Source: Salinimicrobium sp. TH3 (GTDB lineage Bacteria; Bacteroidota; Bacteroidia; Flavobacteriales; Flavobacteriaceae). From it: a stretch of 64,000 nt of DNA. The first letter of the stretch is position 1. Each line of letters begins with the position of its first letter. The stretch covers positions 124,001-188,000 of the forward strand of contig NZ_JAPONB010000007.1 in NCBI RefSeq assembly GCF_026676115.1, in the 5' to 3' direction. Of this stretch, positions 33,236 through 41,326 are shown in pieces. The position numbers were made by a program, and so were the translations under genes. Under the pieces are notes generated by a model. The model had not been told where the DNA came from. It ran no database searches and was given only the letters and a program-made list of their open reading frames with translations.

Positions 33236-34333
33236 ATGACAGTGGATGTTCTAAAGGCAAATGAACTTAAAAAAGCCGCTCCGGTCTTTGGGCAGCTTTC
33301 TTTTGATGACCATGAACAAGTGGTTTTTTGCAACGACAAAGATACAGGATTAAAGGCAATTATCGGAATTCACAACACAGTTTTAGGTCCTGCCCTGGGA
33401 GGAACACGTATGTGGAACTACAGCAGTGAATGGGACGCCGTTAATGATGTTTTGCGACTTTCCCGCGGGATGACTTTTAAAAGTGCTATTACAGGACTTA
33501 ATCTTGGTGGCGGTAAAGCTGTGATCATTGGAGATGCCAAAACCCAGAAGACCCCCGAGCTTATGCGCAGGTTTGGAGAATTTGTTCATTCTTTAAGCGG
33601 AAAGTATATTACTGCCGAAGATGTAGGGATGGAAACTGCCGACATGGATACTGTACGTGAGGTAACGCCATATGTTACAGGAATTTCTGAAGATAAAGGT
33701 GGCGCAGGGAATCCTTCACCCGTTACAGCCTACGGAGTCTACATGGGAATGAAAGCTGCCGCTAAATTTCGCTACGGGACAGATGACCTGCAGGGAAGAT
33801 CTGTTCTTGTACAGGGAATTGGCCACGTTGGGGAATCTTTGGTAGATTATCTTGCAAAAGAAGGTGCAGATGTGATCATAAGCGATATTAATCAGCAGAA
33901 ATTAACCGAAGTCCGGGATCGCTATAATGCAACGATCTATGGCGGGGAAGATGTATATGGTGCAGATGTTGATATCTACGCCCCATGTGCCCTTGGAGCG
34001 ACAATAAACGACCAGACCATTGAAAGGTTCAAGGCTTCAATTATTGCAGGAGCTGCCAATAACCAGTTGGCCGATGATACAAAGCATGGAATTATTCTTA
34101 GAGAAAAAGGAATAATTTACGCACCCGATTTTCTAATCAATGCCGGTGGTATCATCAATGTATATGCTGAACTGGAAGGTTATGGAAGAAAAGAGATCAT
34201 GGAGAAAACCCAGAACATCTATAATACAACTCTTGAAATCCTTACTGCTGCCGAGGATAATGACATTTCAACTCATGAAGCTGCCCTTAAAGTAGCAAAG
34301 CAGCGAATTGCTGATAGAAAAAATAGCAAATAA
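33236..34333 (+). CDS. Leucine (branched-chain amino acid) dehydrogenase
   Basis: 365 residues from the ATG at 33236. The frame is open for 50 codons further 5' but that stretch is non-coding-like and overlaps the divergent ABC gene. It shows the Glu/Leu/Phe/Val dehydrogenase fold: LNLGGGKAVIIGD (catalytic lysine), a conserved aspartate in AEDVGMETADMDTV, and an NAD-binding VLVQGIGHVGESLVDYL. The length and these motifs match leucine dehydrogenase more than glutamate dehydrogenase. It reversibly deaminates branched-chain amino acids. HMG-CoA lyase at 40335, a later step of leucine breakdown, is in the same region but is not linked. Confidence 0.92.
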   Translation: MTVDVLKANELKKAAPVFGQLSFDDHEQVVFCNDKDTGLKAIIGIHNTVLGPALGGTRMWNYSSEWDAVNDVLRLSRGMTFKSAITGLNLGGGKAVIIGDAKTQKTPELMRRFGEFVHSLSGKYITAEDVGMETADMDTVREVTPYVTGISEDKGGAGNPSPVTAYGVYMGMKAAAKFRYGTDDLQGRSVLVQGIGHVGESLVDYLAKEGADVIISDINQQKLTEVRDRYNATIYGGEDVYGADVDIYAPCALGATINDQTIERFKASIIAGAANNQLADDTKHGIILREKGIIYAPDFLINAGGIINVYAELEGYGRKEIMEKTQNIYNTTLEILTAAEDNDISTHEAALKVAKQRIADRKNSK

Positions 34334-34358
34334 CCCCAGCGGTTTTTTAATTAAATAG

Positions 34359-34403
34359 TATTTTTGCCGGGCGAAAGGGAAAAACCTTTCGCCCTAATTT
34401 TTT
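34359..34403 (+). promoter_or_regulatory. -7 box and terminator-like hairpin in the nusB leader
   Basis: TATTTTTG (34359-34366) fits the -7 consensus. Only 2 bases later comes GGGCGAAAGG (34369-34378), loop GAAAAA, CCTTTCGCCC (34385-34394), then TAATTTTTT. It may be the leucine dehydrogenase terminator (36 bases after its stop), a leader hairpin of nusB, or both. Confidence 0.6.
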
Positions 34404-34420
34404 AAAGTTCTTTTACAGCT

Positions 34421-35359
34421 ATGTTGACCAGAAGACATATCAGGGTTAAAGTAATGCAGTCACTGTACGCCTATTCCCAAAGCGAAAATGACAATCTAAA
34501 AGCAGAGGAGAAATTCCTGCTTAAAAGCATGGATGAGATGTATGACCTGTATCTTTTAATGCTGGATCTTTTTGTAGAAATCAGGGATTATGCAGAGAAT
34601 TACATGGAGAAATCCCAGCAAAAGCATCTGCCTTCTGTTGAAGATGTAGACCCCAACCGCAAGTTTGTTGATAACGAGTTGATCTCCCAGATAGGCAAGA
34701 ACAGATCTCTTGACCTTGCGCTGGAAACCCGCAAACTCAATAACTGGAAAAATGATGATGAGTATGTGGAGATTCTTTGGTCTGAGATCAAAAAGAGCGA
34801 GCTCTACCAAAATCATATGTCTACCCGTACTTCCAGTTTTAAGGAAGATAAAGAATTTGTCATAGCAATCTTTAGAGAAATAATTGCTCCAAACGAAAAA
34901 CTTTACGATTACCTGGAAGATAAGAAGATCACCTGGATAGATGACCTTCCGCTTGTGAACACTGCAATAGTAAAAATGTTGCAAAAATCATCTCAAGGTA
35001 AAGAACAGGCGCTTACTCAGCTTTTTAAAAGTTCAGATGATAAAGAATACGCGGTAGAATTATTCAGGAAAACTTTGCTTAACGATGAAAGCCTTGCCAA
35101 TGAAATGGTAGGGAAAACTCCAAACTGGGATAAAGAAAGAATTGCCGATCTCGACACTATTTTGATCAAAATGGCAATTTGCGAATTCCTTAAATTTCCA
35201 TCTATTCCTGTTAAGGTAACTATTAACGAATATTTAGAAATTGCTAAAGAATATAGTACTCCTAAAAGTAGTATTTTTATTAACGGGATCCTTGATAAGC
35301 TTTCAAAAGAGTACAGGGAAAACGGCAAACTGAATAAAATAGGCAGGGGTCTTATGTAG
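34421..35359 (+). CDS. nusB: Transcription antitermination factor NusB
   Basis: 312 residues, twice the length of E. coli NusB, as usual in Bacteroidota. The start MLTRRHIRVKVMQSLYAYSQSE carries the R-x2-A-x2-LYA-like NusB opening, and the C-terminal half (about 165-300) has LDTILIKMAICEFLKFPSIPVKVTINEYLEIAKEYSTPKSSIFINGILDKL, the NusB core. It binds boxA RNA with NusE for rRNA antitermination. It is the first gene of nusB-DUF1573-yajC, separated by 49 and 28 bases on the same strand. A terminator-like hairpin sits in its upstream region, which may matter for an antiterminator's own expression. Confidence 0.93.
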   Translation: MLTRRHIRVKVMQSLYAYSQSENDNLKAEEKFLLKSMDEMYDLYLLMLDLFVEIRDYAENYMEKSQQKHLPSVEDVDPNRKFVDNELISQIGKNRSLDLALETRKLNNWKNDDEYVEILWSEIKKSELYQNHMSTRTSSFKEDKEFVIAIFREIIAPNEKLYDYLEDKKITWIDDLPLVNTAIVKMLQKSSQGKEQALTQLFKSSDDKEYAVELFRKTLLNDESLANEMVGKTPNWDKERIADLDTILIKMAICEFLKFPSIPVKVTINEYLEIAKEYSTPKSSIFINGILDKLSKEYRENGKLNKIGRGLM

Positions 35360-35408
35360 TCCTGCAAATTTTCTTAATTTTATCCACTTTAACTTTAAAT
35401 TGTAAATC

Positions 35409-35861
35409 ATGAAAAAAGGAATTTTATTACTGGCATTAATTGCTGCCTTCAATTTTACTTCCTGCAAGGAGAATGCAGCCGAAAAAGTACAGGCAGAAAA
35501 CGTAGAAGAAGCTGCACTACGTGATTCACAGGATGTTGTATATCCTAAATTAACCTTTGAAAATACAGAGCACGACTTTGGAACCATCGCCCAGGGTACT
35601 AACGTAGAGCACACCTTTACTTTTACCAATACAGGGAAAGCACCTCTTGTTATTACAAATGCTTCCAGCTCATGTGGATGTACAGTTCCAACATGGACAA
35701 AAGAGCCTATTGCTCCCGGAGAAACAGGTGAAATGCTTGTAAAGTTTAACGGTAGCGGTCAAAACCAGGTCACCAAAACAGTAAATATAACTGCTAATAC
35801 CGAAACCGGGAAAGAGCAAATCAAAATTAAAGCTTTTGTAGAGCCTAAGGCACAGTCTTAA
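35409..35861 (+). CDS. DUF1573 lipoprotein
   Basis: 150 residues with a lipoprotein signal: LIAAFNFTSC with the lipobox cysteine at C19. The mature part is one DUF1573 immunoglobulin-like domain: FENTEHDFGTIAQGTNVEHTFTFTNTGKAPLVITNASSSCGCTVPTW. These domains are common in Bacteroidota exported proteins, and their role is not defined. The SSCGCT motif with two cysteines is conserved. It lies between nusB and yajC, as in many Flavobacteriaceae, so it is in the same operon and probably expressed with the secretion machinery. Confidence 0.9.
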   Translation: MKKGILLLALIAAFNFTSCKENAAEKVQAENVEEAALRDSQDVVYPKLTFENTEHDFGTIAQGTNVEHTFTFTNTGKAPLVITNASSSCGCTVPTWTKEPIAPGETGEMLVKFNGSGQNQVTKTVNITANTETGKEQIKIKAFVEPKAQS

Positions 35862-35889
35862 GCATTAGCAAAAAGCAACAGAACTATCT

Positions 35890-36186
35890 ATGGATCAATT
35901 AACCCAGTTTGCCCCAATTATTTTAATGTTCATTGTGGTGTATTTTTTTATGATACGTCCACAAATGAATCGTGCCAAGAAAGAAAAACAATTCTCGTCT
36001 GAACTCAAGAGAGGAGACAGAGTTGTTACCAAAAGCGGAATGCACGGAAAAATAGTTGATTTCAGTGATAAACAAAACGCAGTAATTATTGAAACCGGTG
36101 CCGGCAAGATCACTTTTGACAGGTCATCCATATCAATGGAGATGAGCCGAAAGTTAAATGAACCGGCAGTAAAGGAAACTAAATAG
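35890..36186 (+). CDS. yajC: Preprotein translocase accessory subunit YajC
   Basis: 98 residues: one N-terminal membrane helix (FAPIILMFIVVYFFMIRP) then RPQMNRAKKEKQFSSELKRGDRVVTKSGMHGKIVDF, the YajC signature. It binds SecDF and assists Sec export. secDF genes are absent from the window. It is the last gene of the nusB operon, followed by two terminators at 36207 and 36250. Confidence 0.95.
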   Translation: MDQLTQFAPIILMFIVVYFFMIRPQMNRAKKEKQFSSELKRGDRVVTKSGMHGKIVDFSDKQNAVIIETGAGKITFDRSSISMEMSRKLNEPAVKETK

Positions 36187-36206
36187 GTCCAAATTCCTGG
36201 ATCAAA

Positions 36207-36242
36207 TAAAAAAGCTCCCGTCATTTGGCGGGAGCTTTTTTA
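36207..36242 (+). terminator. Rho-independent terminator after yajC
   Basis: AAAGCTCCCG (36211-36220), loop TCATTTGG, CGGGAGCTTTTTT. Strong stem and T-run. Confidence 0.9.
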
Positions 36243-36249
36243 TTGACCA

Positions 36250-36286
36250 AACCTAACAGGTTTTCAAAACCTGTTAGGTTTTTTTA
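36250..36286. terminator. Second terminator (bidirectional) between yajC and the YdeI-like gene
   Basis: AACCTAACAGG (36250-36260) pairs perfectly with CCTGTTAGGTT (36270-36280), with T-run. It is also a possible end for the minus-strand gene at 36353. Confidence 0.8.
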
Positions 36287-36352
36287 TTCTGATACATAAC
36301 CGAAAGATGCTAAATCATGTTTAGCATGACGTGACTATCCTGTTTCTCTACT

Positions 36353-36946
36353 TCAACAATTCTTGTATTTATCATGCAGTCCCTGTCCGGCCATGATCAT
36401 TGGAATGATCTTCTTTAACCTACTCTTTTTTGTTGCTTCCCTTTTTGCCTGATCTATATGTTCACAGTATTCTCGTTTTTTACCGGGAGAAAGGTTGTCA
36501 AAGGAAACTTCCAAAGCCGGATCTTCTTTAAAGGCAGCCAAAATATCTTCGGGAATCTTTACTTTTTTTGGTTTTGTGGGTTTTACCTCCCTGCCCTCTT
36601 TTTGATTTTGAATTGCTTCCAAGACGTATTTTCTCAATTCCTGAACCGGTATTTCCTGCCCTCGCTCAAACTTTATTTGTCTTAAAGCTTTGGTTTTTCC
36701 CTCCTGTGCATTTTCCAGAAGGGCAGTATTTTCTTTAAGTAGAGCTCCATTGTAAAACCAGATTCCGATATGGTTCTTAAATGCTGCAATGGAAACTACA
36801 TTCTTGCCATTCACGGTATAAACCGGCGCACCCCATTTGATGGTTTCCTCAACATCTGTAGTAAGGAGCATTTCCCGTAGCTCCCTTAGCTCACTTTCCC
36901 AGGAGGGATGAGCTGCAAAATACTCTTCTGCCGATTGTACTGCCAT
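36353..36946 (-). CDS. YdeI-like protein (DUF1801 plus OmpD-associated domain)
   Basis: 197 residues. The N-terminal half is a DUF1801 domain (ETIKWGAPVYTVNGKNVVSIAAFKNHIGIWFYNGALL). The C-terminal ~80 residues have the YdeI/OmpD-associated pattern (PEDILAAFKEDPALEVSFDNLSPGKKREYCEHIDQAKREATKKSRLKKIIPMI). Proteins of this pair occur widely as small cytoplasmic proteins of unknown biochemical function; YdeI in Bacillus has been linked to low-oxygen response. It has its own strand and its own terminator, with no obvious partner beside it. Confidence 0.85.
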   Translation of the reverse strand: MAVQSAEEYFAAHPSWESELRELREMLLTTDVEETIKWGAPVYTVNGKNVVSIAAFKNHIGIWFYNGALLKENTALLENAQEGKTKALRQIKFERGQEIPVQELRKYVLEAIQNQKEGREVKPTKPKKVKIPEDILAAFKEDPALEVSFDNLSPGKKREYCEHIDQAKREATKKSRLKKIIPMIMAGQGLHDKYKNC

Positions 36947-37076
36947 GGTTTGGTGATTTGTTAATTGTTCTTGTTATTAACAACCCTGTCAGGGTTCTAT
37001 ACCGCTGACAGGCTTTGACAGATCTGCAACCCGGAACTCGCAGCTCGTAACCTGAAAATCCGGAAATCTTTAATCT

Positions 37077-38321
37077 TTATTTAGAATTCTTCTCGGCTGT
37101 CAGTTCTGCGATCTTCACGATCACTTCTACAGCTTTTTGCATGCTTTCTACAGGTACATATTCATACTTGCCGTGGAAATTATGACCACCGGCAAAGATG
37201 TTAGGGCAGGGCAGCCCTTTGAAACTCAATTGTGCTCCATCGGTACCACCCCGAATTGGCTTAATAAGCGGGGTTACATTCACCTGTTTCATAGCCTCTT
37301 CGGCAATGTCCACGATGTGCATCACCGGCTCTACCTTTTCACGCATATTGAAATACTGATCCTTGATCTCCACTTTTACGCAATCCCGATCCTGCTGACT
37401 GCAAATTTCCTTTGCCAGGTCTTTCATCATAAGCTTCCTTGCCTCAAAATGCTCCCTGTCATGATCCCGAATGATATAATGTAAAGTAGTTTCCTCTACA
37501 TCGCCCTCCATGCCGTTTAGGTGGAAAAATCCCTGTCGATCTTCAGTATGTTCCGGTGTTTCCAGGCGTGGCAGGGAATTGATAAAATCCATTGCGATAT
37601 ACATGCTGTTGATCATCTTGTCTTTCGCATATCCCGGATGTACACTTTTCCCGCTGATTTTCACTTCTGCGCCTGCGGCATTGAAATTCTCAAATTCGAG
37701 TTCGCCAACCTGGCTGCCGTCCATAGTGTAAGCCCAGGCTGCACCGAATTTTTCGACATCAAATTTGTGAGCCCCACGTCCAATTTCTTCGTCGGGTGTG
37801 AAGCAAATTCTAATTTTTCCATGTTTGATCTGGGGATTTTCCAGGAGGTATTTCATTGCCTCCATGATTTCGGTGATTCCGGCTTTGTCATCGGCACCGA
37901 GTAAAGTGGTTCCGTCGGTAGTTATTAAGGTTTGTCCTTCATACTGCAGGAGATCACCAAAATATTCCGGTGACAGGATAATATTCTTTTCCTTATTTAA
38001 AACGATGTCCTTTCCGTCATAATTTTCAATGATCTGTGGATTCACATTTGTTCCTGAAAAGTCCGGGGTGGTATCGAAGTGGGAAACAAAGCCAATGACC
38101 GGCACATTATGATCTACATTTGAAGGAAGGGTAGCCATAACGTAAGCATTTTCATCTATGCTTACTTCCTGCATGCCCATTGCCTGCAATTCATCCTTAA
38201 GTTTGTTTGCTAAATCCCACTGTTTCTCTGTACTGGGAGTGGATTCGCTGGTTTCATCACTTTGAGTATCTATCTTAACGTAGCTTAAAAAGCGGTCAAT
38301 AATATCCTGCTTATTCGTCAT
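37077..38321 (-). CDS. pepT: Tripeptide aminopeptidase (peptidase T)
   Basis: 414 residues of the M20 family. The metal-binding histidine lies in [14 protein letters not shown], the bridging aspartate in [10 protein letters not shown], the catalytic glutamate pair in [12 protein letters not shown], and a further conserved segment in [25 protein letters not shown]. The inserted lid domain with [10 protein letters not shown] is present. Length and motifs match PepT rather than other M20 enzymes. It releases the N-terminal residue from tripeptides in the cytoplasm. It is monocistronic as far as seen, with the ATG at 38321. Confidence 0.95.
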   Translation of the reverse strand: MTNKQDIIDRFLSYVKIDTQSDETSESTPSTEKQWDLANKLKDELQAMGMQEVSIDENAYVMATLPSNVDHNVPVIGFVSHFDTTPDFSGTNVNPQIIENYDGKDIVLNKEKNIILSPEYFGDLLQYEGQTLITTDGTTLLGADDKAGITEIMEAMKYLLENPQIKHGKIRICFTPDEEIGRGAHKFDVEKFGAAWAYTMDGSQVGELEFENFNAAGAEVKISGKSVHPGYAKDKMINSMYIAMDFINSLPRLETPEHTEDRQGFFHLNGMEGDVEETTLHYIIRDHDREHFEARKLMMKDLAKEICSQQDRDCVKVEIKDQYFNMREKVEPVMHIVDIAEEAMKQVNVTPLIKPIRGGTDGAQLSFKGLPCPNIFAGGHNFHGKYEYVPVESMQKAVEVIVKIAELTAEKNSK

Positions 38322-38408
38322 TTTTGCTGAAGTTTTCTCAAAAATAGCGATATATCAAATAGGTTCAAAACCTTTTCTCTTTTCCTCTTATTTTATTCAG
38401 CTTTGTGT

Positions 38409-38416
38409 TAATTTTG
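38409..38416 (+). promoter_or_regulatory. -7 promoter box for pyrD
   Basis: TAATTTTG fits TAnnTTTG, 15 bases before the ATG at 38432. It supports starting translation at 38432, because the upstream in-frame GTG at 38405 would lie before the promoter. Confidence 0.6.
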
Positions 38417-38431
38417 TTTAAAATATCCTTC

Positions 38432-39454
38432 ATGTATCAAAAGATCATCCGTCCACTCCTATTTAATATTGATCCTGAAAAAGTCCATTATTTTACCTTT
38501 TCCCTACTTCGGAAATTGTTTTTTCTTCCGTGGAGCCAAAAGCTGGTTAGAAAAAAGTTTGTTGTTGAAGATAAACGGCTGGAAAGGGAAGTCTTCGGAA
38601 TAAAATTTCCGAATCCTGTAGGATTGGCTGCAGGTTTCGATAAGGATGCAAAACTTTATAAGGAGCTGTCGAATTTTGGTTTCGGTTTTATTGAGATAGG
38701 TACACTTACTCCTAAGCCTCAACCGGGCAATGAGAAGAAAAGACTTTTCAGGCTAAAGGAGGATAAGGCGATCATTAACAGGATGGGTTTCAATAACGGC
38801 GGGGTGGCCGAAGCTGTTGAAAGACTGAAAAAGAACGACGGAGTTCTAATTGGGGGAAATATTGGAAAAAATAAGATCACCACGAATGAAAATGCAGTAG
38901 ATGATTATTTGATCTGCTTTAATGCCCTTTTTGAGCATGTAGATTATTTTGTGGTCAACGTGAGTTCTCCAAATACGCCGAATCTTCGGGAGCTTCAGGA
39001 TAAGGAGCCACTCACGAAACTATTAAACACCTTACAACAGGAAAACCTGAAGCGTCCAGGTCACAAACCAATCCTGCTTAAAATAGCTCCAGATCTTACC
39101 GACTCTCAACTGCTCGACATTATTGACATTATCAAAGAAACCGGTATTGCAGGTGTCATAGCCACCAATACTACAATATCCAGAGAAGGCTTAACATCAA
39201 AAGATAAAGAAGAGTCAGGTGGGTTAAGCGGAAAACCTCTCACTAAACGTGCTACAGAGGTGATTCGATTTTTGTCTGAAAAGAGTAACAAAGCTTTCCC
39301 CATCATTGGAGTGGGCGGGATCATGACCCCCGAAGATGCCATTGAAAAACTGGAAGCAGGGGCCAGCCTTGTGCAGCTATATACAGGGTTTATATATGAA
39401 GGACCGCAATTGGTGAAAAATATCAACCTGGAAATCCTAAAGCGGTCTAAGTGA
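38432..39454 (+). CDS. pyrD: Quinone-dependent dihydroorotate dehydrogenase
   Basis: 340 residues from the ATG at 38432. An N-terminal membrane-associated helix pair ([20 protein letters not shown]) is followed by the FMN barrel: [30 protein letters not shown], and [15 protein letters not shown] with the class 2 catalytic serine. Class 2 enzymes oxidise dihydroorotate to orotate using the membrane quinone, here presumably menaquinone. The stop overlaps the next start by 4 bases (GTGA), so the LysE gene is coupled. No other pyr gene lies near. Confidence 0.95.
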   Translation: MYQKIIRPLLFNIDPEKVHYFTFSLLRKLFFLPWSQKLVRKKFVVEDKRLEREVFGIKFPNPVGLAAGFDKDAKLYKELSNFGFGFIEIGTLTPKPQPGNEKKRLFRLKEDKAIINRMGFNNGGVAEAVERLKKNDGVLIGGNIGKNKITTNENAVDDYLICFNALFEHVDYFVVNVSSPNTPNLRELQDKEPLTKLLNTLQQENLKRPGHKPILLKIAPDLTDSQLLDIIDIIKETGIAGVIATNTTISREGLTSKDKEESGGLSGKPLTKRATEVIRFLSEKSNKAFPIIGVGGIMTPEDAIEKLEAGASLVQLYTGFIYEGPQLVKNINLEILKRSK

Positions 39455-40068
39455 TCTCAGAAATAATTCCATTTCTCACCGCCTCGATCCTGCTGACGCT
39501 TTCTCCCGGCCCGGATATTATTTATGTGCTGGTGCAGGGGATGACAAATGGGAAGAAATATGGAATTGTCACTGCTTTAGGATTAATTTCGGGAATTATA
39601 ATTCACACCAGCCTGGTAGCTTTTGGGATCTCGGCTGTAATTAAACAATCTGAAACTTTATTTCTCCTAATAAAAGCTTTTGGAGCAGCTTATTTGTTTT
39701 ACCTCGCGTGGCAGGTCTACAGGAGTAAACCTGCAATCAATGTTGATACAGATATTAGCAGCAATAGGAAGGAGCTAACATCCCTCTATAAAAAGGGATT
39801 TTTGATGAATGTTTTAAATCCTAAGGTAGCGATCTTCTTCCTTGCCTTTTTTCCCGGATTTCTGTGGGAGCCCAATGGTAATACTGTAATGCAGTTCTAT
39901 ATTTTGGGATTCCTGTTTATGTTGCAGGCTTTCCTCATCTTTTCGGCCGTGGCAATTCTGGCAGGAAAGATCTCTCTCTACCTTCAGAAACATCCAAATT
40001 CCGGAAAGGTCTTCAAGTGGCTGCAGGTGGTGGTGTTTGTGGGGATCGGGATATTTATATTAGTATAG
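39451..40068 (+). CDS. LysE/RhtB-family amino acid exporter
   Basis: 205 residues, six hydrophobic helices. It starts at GTG overlapping the pyrD stop. The N-terminus has [35 protein letters not shown], the LysE signature with conserved SPGPD, and the middle has [21 protein letters not shown]. These transporters export amino acids such as homoserine, threonine or lysine; the substrate is not predictable. It is translationally coupled to pyrD, which has no obvious metabolic reason and may be fortuitous. Confidence 0.93.
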   Translation: MISEIIPFLTASILLTLSPGPDIIYVLVQGMTNGKKYGIVTALGLISGIIIHTSLVAFGISAVIKQSETLFLLIKAFGAAYLFYLAWQVYRSKPAINVDTDISSNRKELTSLYKKGFLMNVLNPKVAIFFLAFFPGFLWEPNGNTVMQFYILGFLFMLQAFLIFSAVAILAGKISLYLQKHPNSGKVFKWLQVVVFVGIGIFILV

Positions 40069-40143
40069 AGTAGTTAGTATTGAGTATTGAGAAGATGCTT
40101 TTGGCTTCTAACTGTTGACTTTTGACTTTTTTCGAATAAGCGC

Positions 40144-40167
40144 TGGCGCGGATTTGCAATCCGTGCC
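40144..40167. repeat. GCGCGGATT-AATCCGTG palindrome, copy 3 of 4
   Basis: TGGCGCGGATTTG then CAATCCGTGCC, in the 266-base gap upstream of the HMG-CoA lyase gene. Confidence 0.75.
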
Positions 40168-40253
40168 GAGTTACCAAATTATTTCCCGCTGATCCCGCAG
40201 ATTTACCCCGAACAATTTTGATTTTTTAATTTTGATTCTTAAATCCCATCCGT

Positions 40254-40277
40254 TGGCGCGGATTTCTAATCCGTGTC
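40254..40277. repeat. GCGCGGATT-AATCCGTG palindrome, copy 4 of 4
   Basis: TGGCGCGGATTTC then TAATCCGTGTC, 110 bp from copy 3 in the same gap. It is followed by TCTCATATCTCAAATCT, a low-complexity block that recurs at 28245 and 62255. Confidence 0.75.
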
Positions 40278-40322
40278 GATGTTCAAAACATATCTCAATT
40301 CTCATATCTCAAATCTAAACTC

Positions 40323-40330
40323 TATATTTG
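40323..40330 (+). promoter_or_regulatory. -7 box directly before the HMG-CoA lyase ATG
   Basis: TATATTTG fits the consensus and ends 4 bases before the ATG at 40335, so the transcript would be leaderless or nearly so. Confidence 0.55.
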
Positions 40331-40334
40331 GCCT

Positions 40335-41198
40335 ATGGCGCAGATCAAGATTATTGAATGTCCGCGGGACGCGATGCAGGGAATAAAGGAATTTATTCCT
40401 ACAGAAAAAAAAGTTCAGTACATACAATCTCTCTTGCGTTGCGGATTCGACACTATCGACTTCGGAAGTTTCGTTTCGCCTAAGGCCATTCCGCAGATGG
40501 CCGACACAGCTGAAGTTCTGTCAAGGCTTGACCTTTCCCGTACCCAAAGCAAGCTGCTTGCTATAGTTGCCAATACGAGGGGTGCCGAAAATGCCTCCAA
40601 ACATCCCGAGATACAGTACCTGGGTTATCCTTTTTCTATTTCAGAAAATTTCCAGATGCGTAATACTCATAAAACCATAGCCGAATCTGTGGAAACGCTG
40701 CAGGAAATCCTAAATATTGCAGATGCTTCAGGAAAAGAGGTGGTTGCCTATCTTTCCATGGGCTTTGGTAATCCTTATGGAGATCCATGGAATGTGGAGA
40801 TCGTAGGAGAGTGGACCGAGAAGCTTTCAGGAATGGGGGTTAAGATCCTTTCCCTGTCTGATACTATTGGGAGTTCCACTCCCGAAGTTATTGAATATCT
40901 TTTTTCCAACCTTATCCCGAAGTATCCTAAAATTGAATTTGGGGCGCATCTCCATACTACTCCCACTAAATGGTTCGAAAAAGTAGACGCTGCTGCTCGA
41001 TCTGGCTGCACAAGGTTTGACGGTGCCATACAGGGTTTTGGGGGTTGTCCTATGGCAAAAGACGAATTGACCGGTAATATGCCCACAGAAAAATTACTTT
41101 CCTATTTCACTTCGAAGAAAATGGACACGAATGTAAAAATGATGAGCTTTGAAGCGTCTCACAATGAGGCGACAAAGATTTTTTCAGTTTATCATTAA
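40335..41198 (+). CDS. Hydroxymethylglutaryl-CoA lyase
   Basis: 287 residues, a TIM-barrel aldolase. ECPRDAMQGIKEFIPTEKK carries the R-D pair that binds metal and substrate. Histidines for the metal are in FGAHLHTTP, and the signature cysteine is in GAIQGFGGCPMAKDELTGNM. It splits HMG-CoA to acetyl-CoA and acetoacetate, the last step of leucine degradation. The ATG at 40335 follows a -7 box by 4 bases. It is monocistronic by context: a repeat gap lies upstream and the DUF4856 operon has its own promoter downstream. Length is normal for the bacterial enzyme. Confidence 0.93.
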   Translation: MAQIKIIECPRDAMQGIKEFIPTEKKVQYIQSLLRCGFDTIDFGSFVSPKAIPQMADTAEVLSRLDLSRTQSKLLAIVANTRGAENASKHPEIQYLGYPFSISENFQMRNTHKTIAESVETLQEILNIADASGKEVVAYLSMGFGNPYGDPWNVEIVGEWTEKLSGMGVKILSLSDTIGSSTPEVIEYLFSNLIPKYPKIEFGAHLHTTPTKWFEKVDAAARSGCTRFDGAIQGFGGCPMAKDELTGNMPTEKLLSYFTSKKMDTNVKMMSFEASHNEATKIFSVYH

Positions 41199-41235
41199 GT
41201 TTCTCAATAACTTTTAACAATTCTATAATTATTTA

Positions 41236-41319
41236 TTATTTAAAATAATTCCAAATAAGGTTTGGTGGCTGAAGCCCGTCCTTTATATTTGCGGTATTAT
41301 TTTAAATAAGTCTAAATAA
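41236..41319 (+). promoter_or_regulatory. Promoter bracketed by two 23-bp operator-like sites (predicted Fur/iron box)
   Basis: Site A is 41236-41258 and site B is 41297-41319. They match at 20 of 23 positions and share TTATTT at the left, AAATAA in the middle and AAATAA at the right end. Between them lie TTTG (41261-41264), 19 bp, and TATATTTG (41284-41291), the Bacteroidota -33/-7 promoter. Site B covers the expected transcript start and site A abuts the -33 box. A repressor bound to both would shut off the operon. Fur or a related metal regulator is likely because the genes downstream are iron-associated, but this is inferred from sequence alone. Confidence 0.65.
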
Positions 41320-41326
41320 AATAGAA

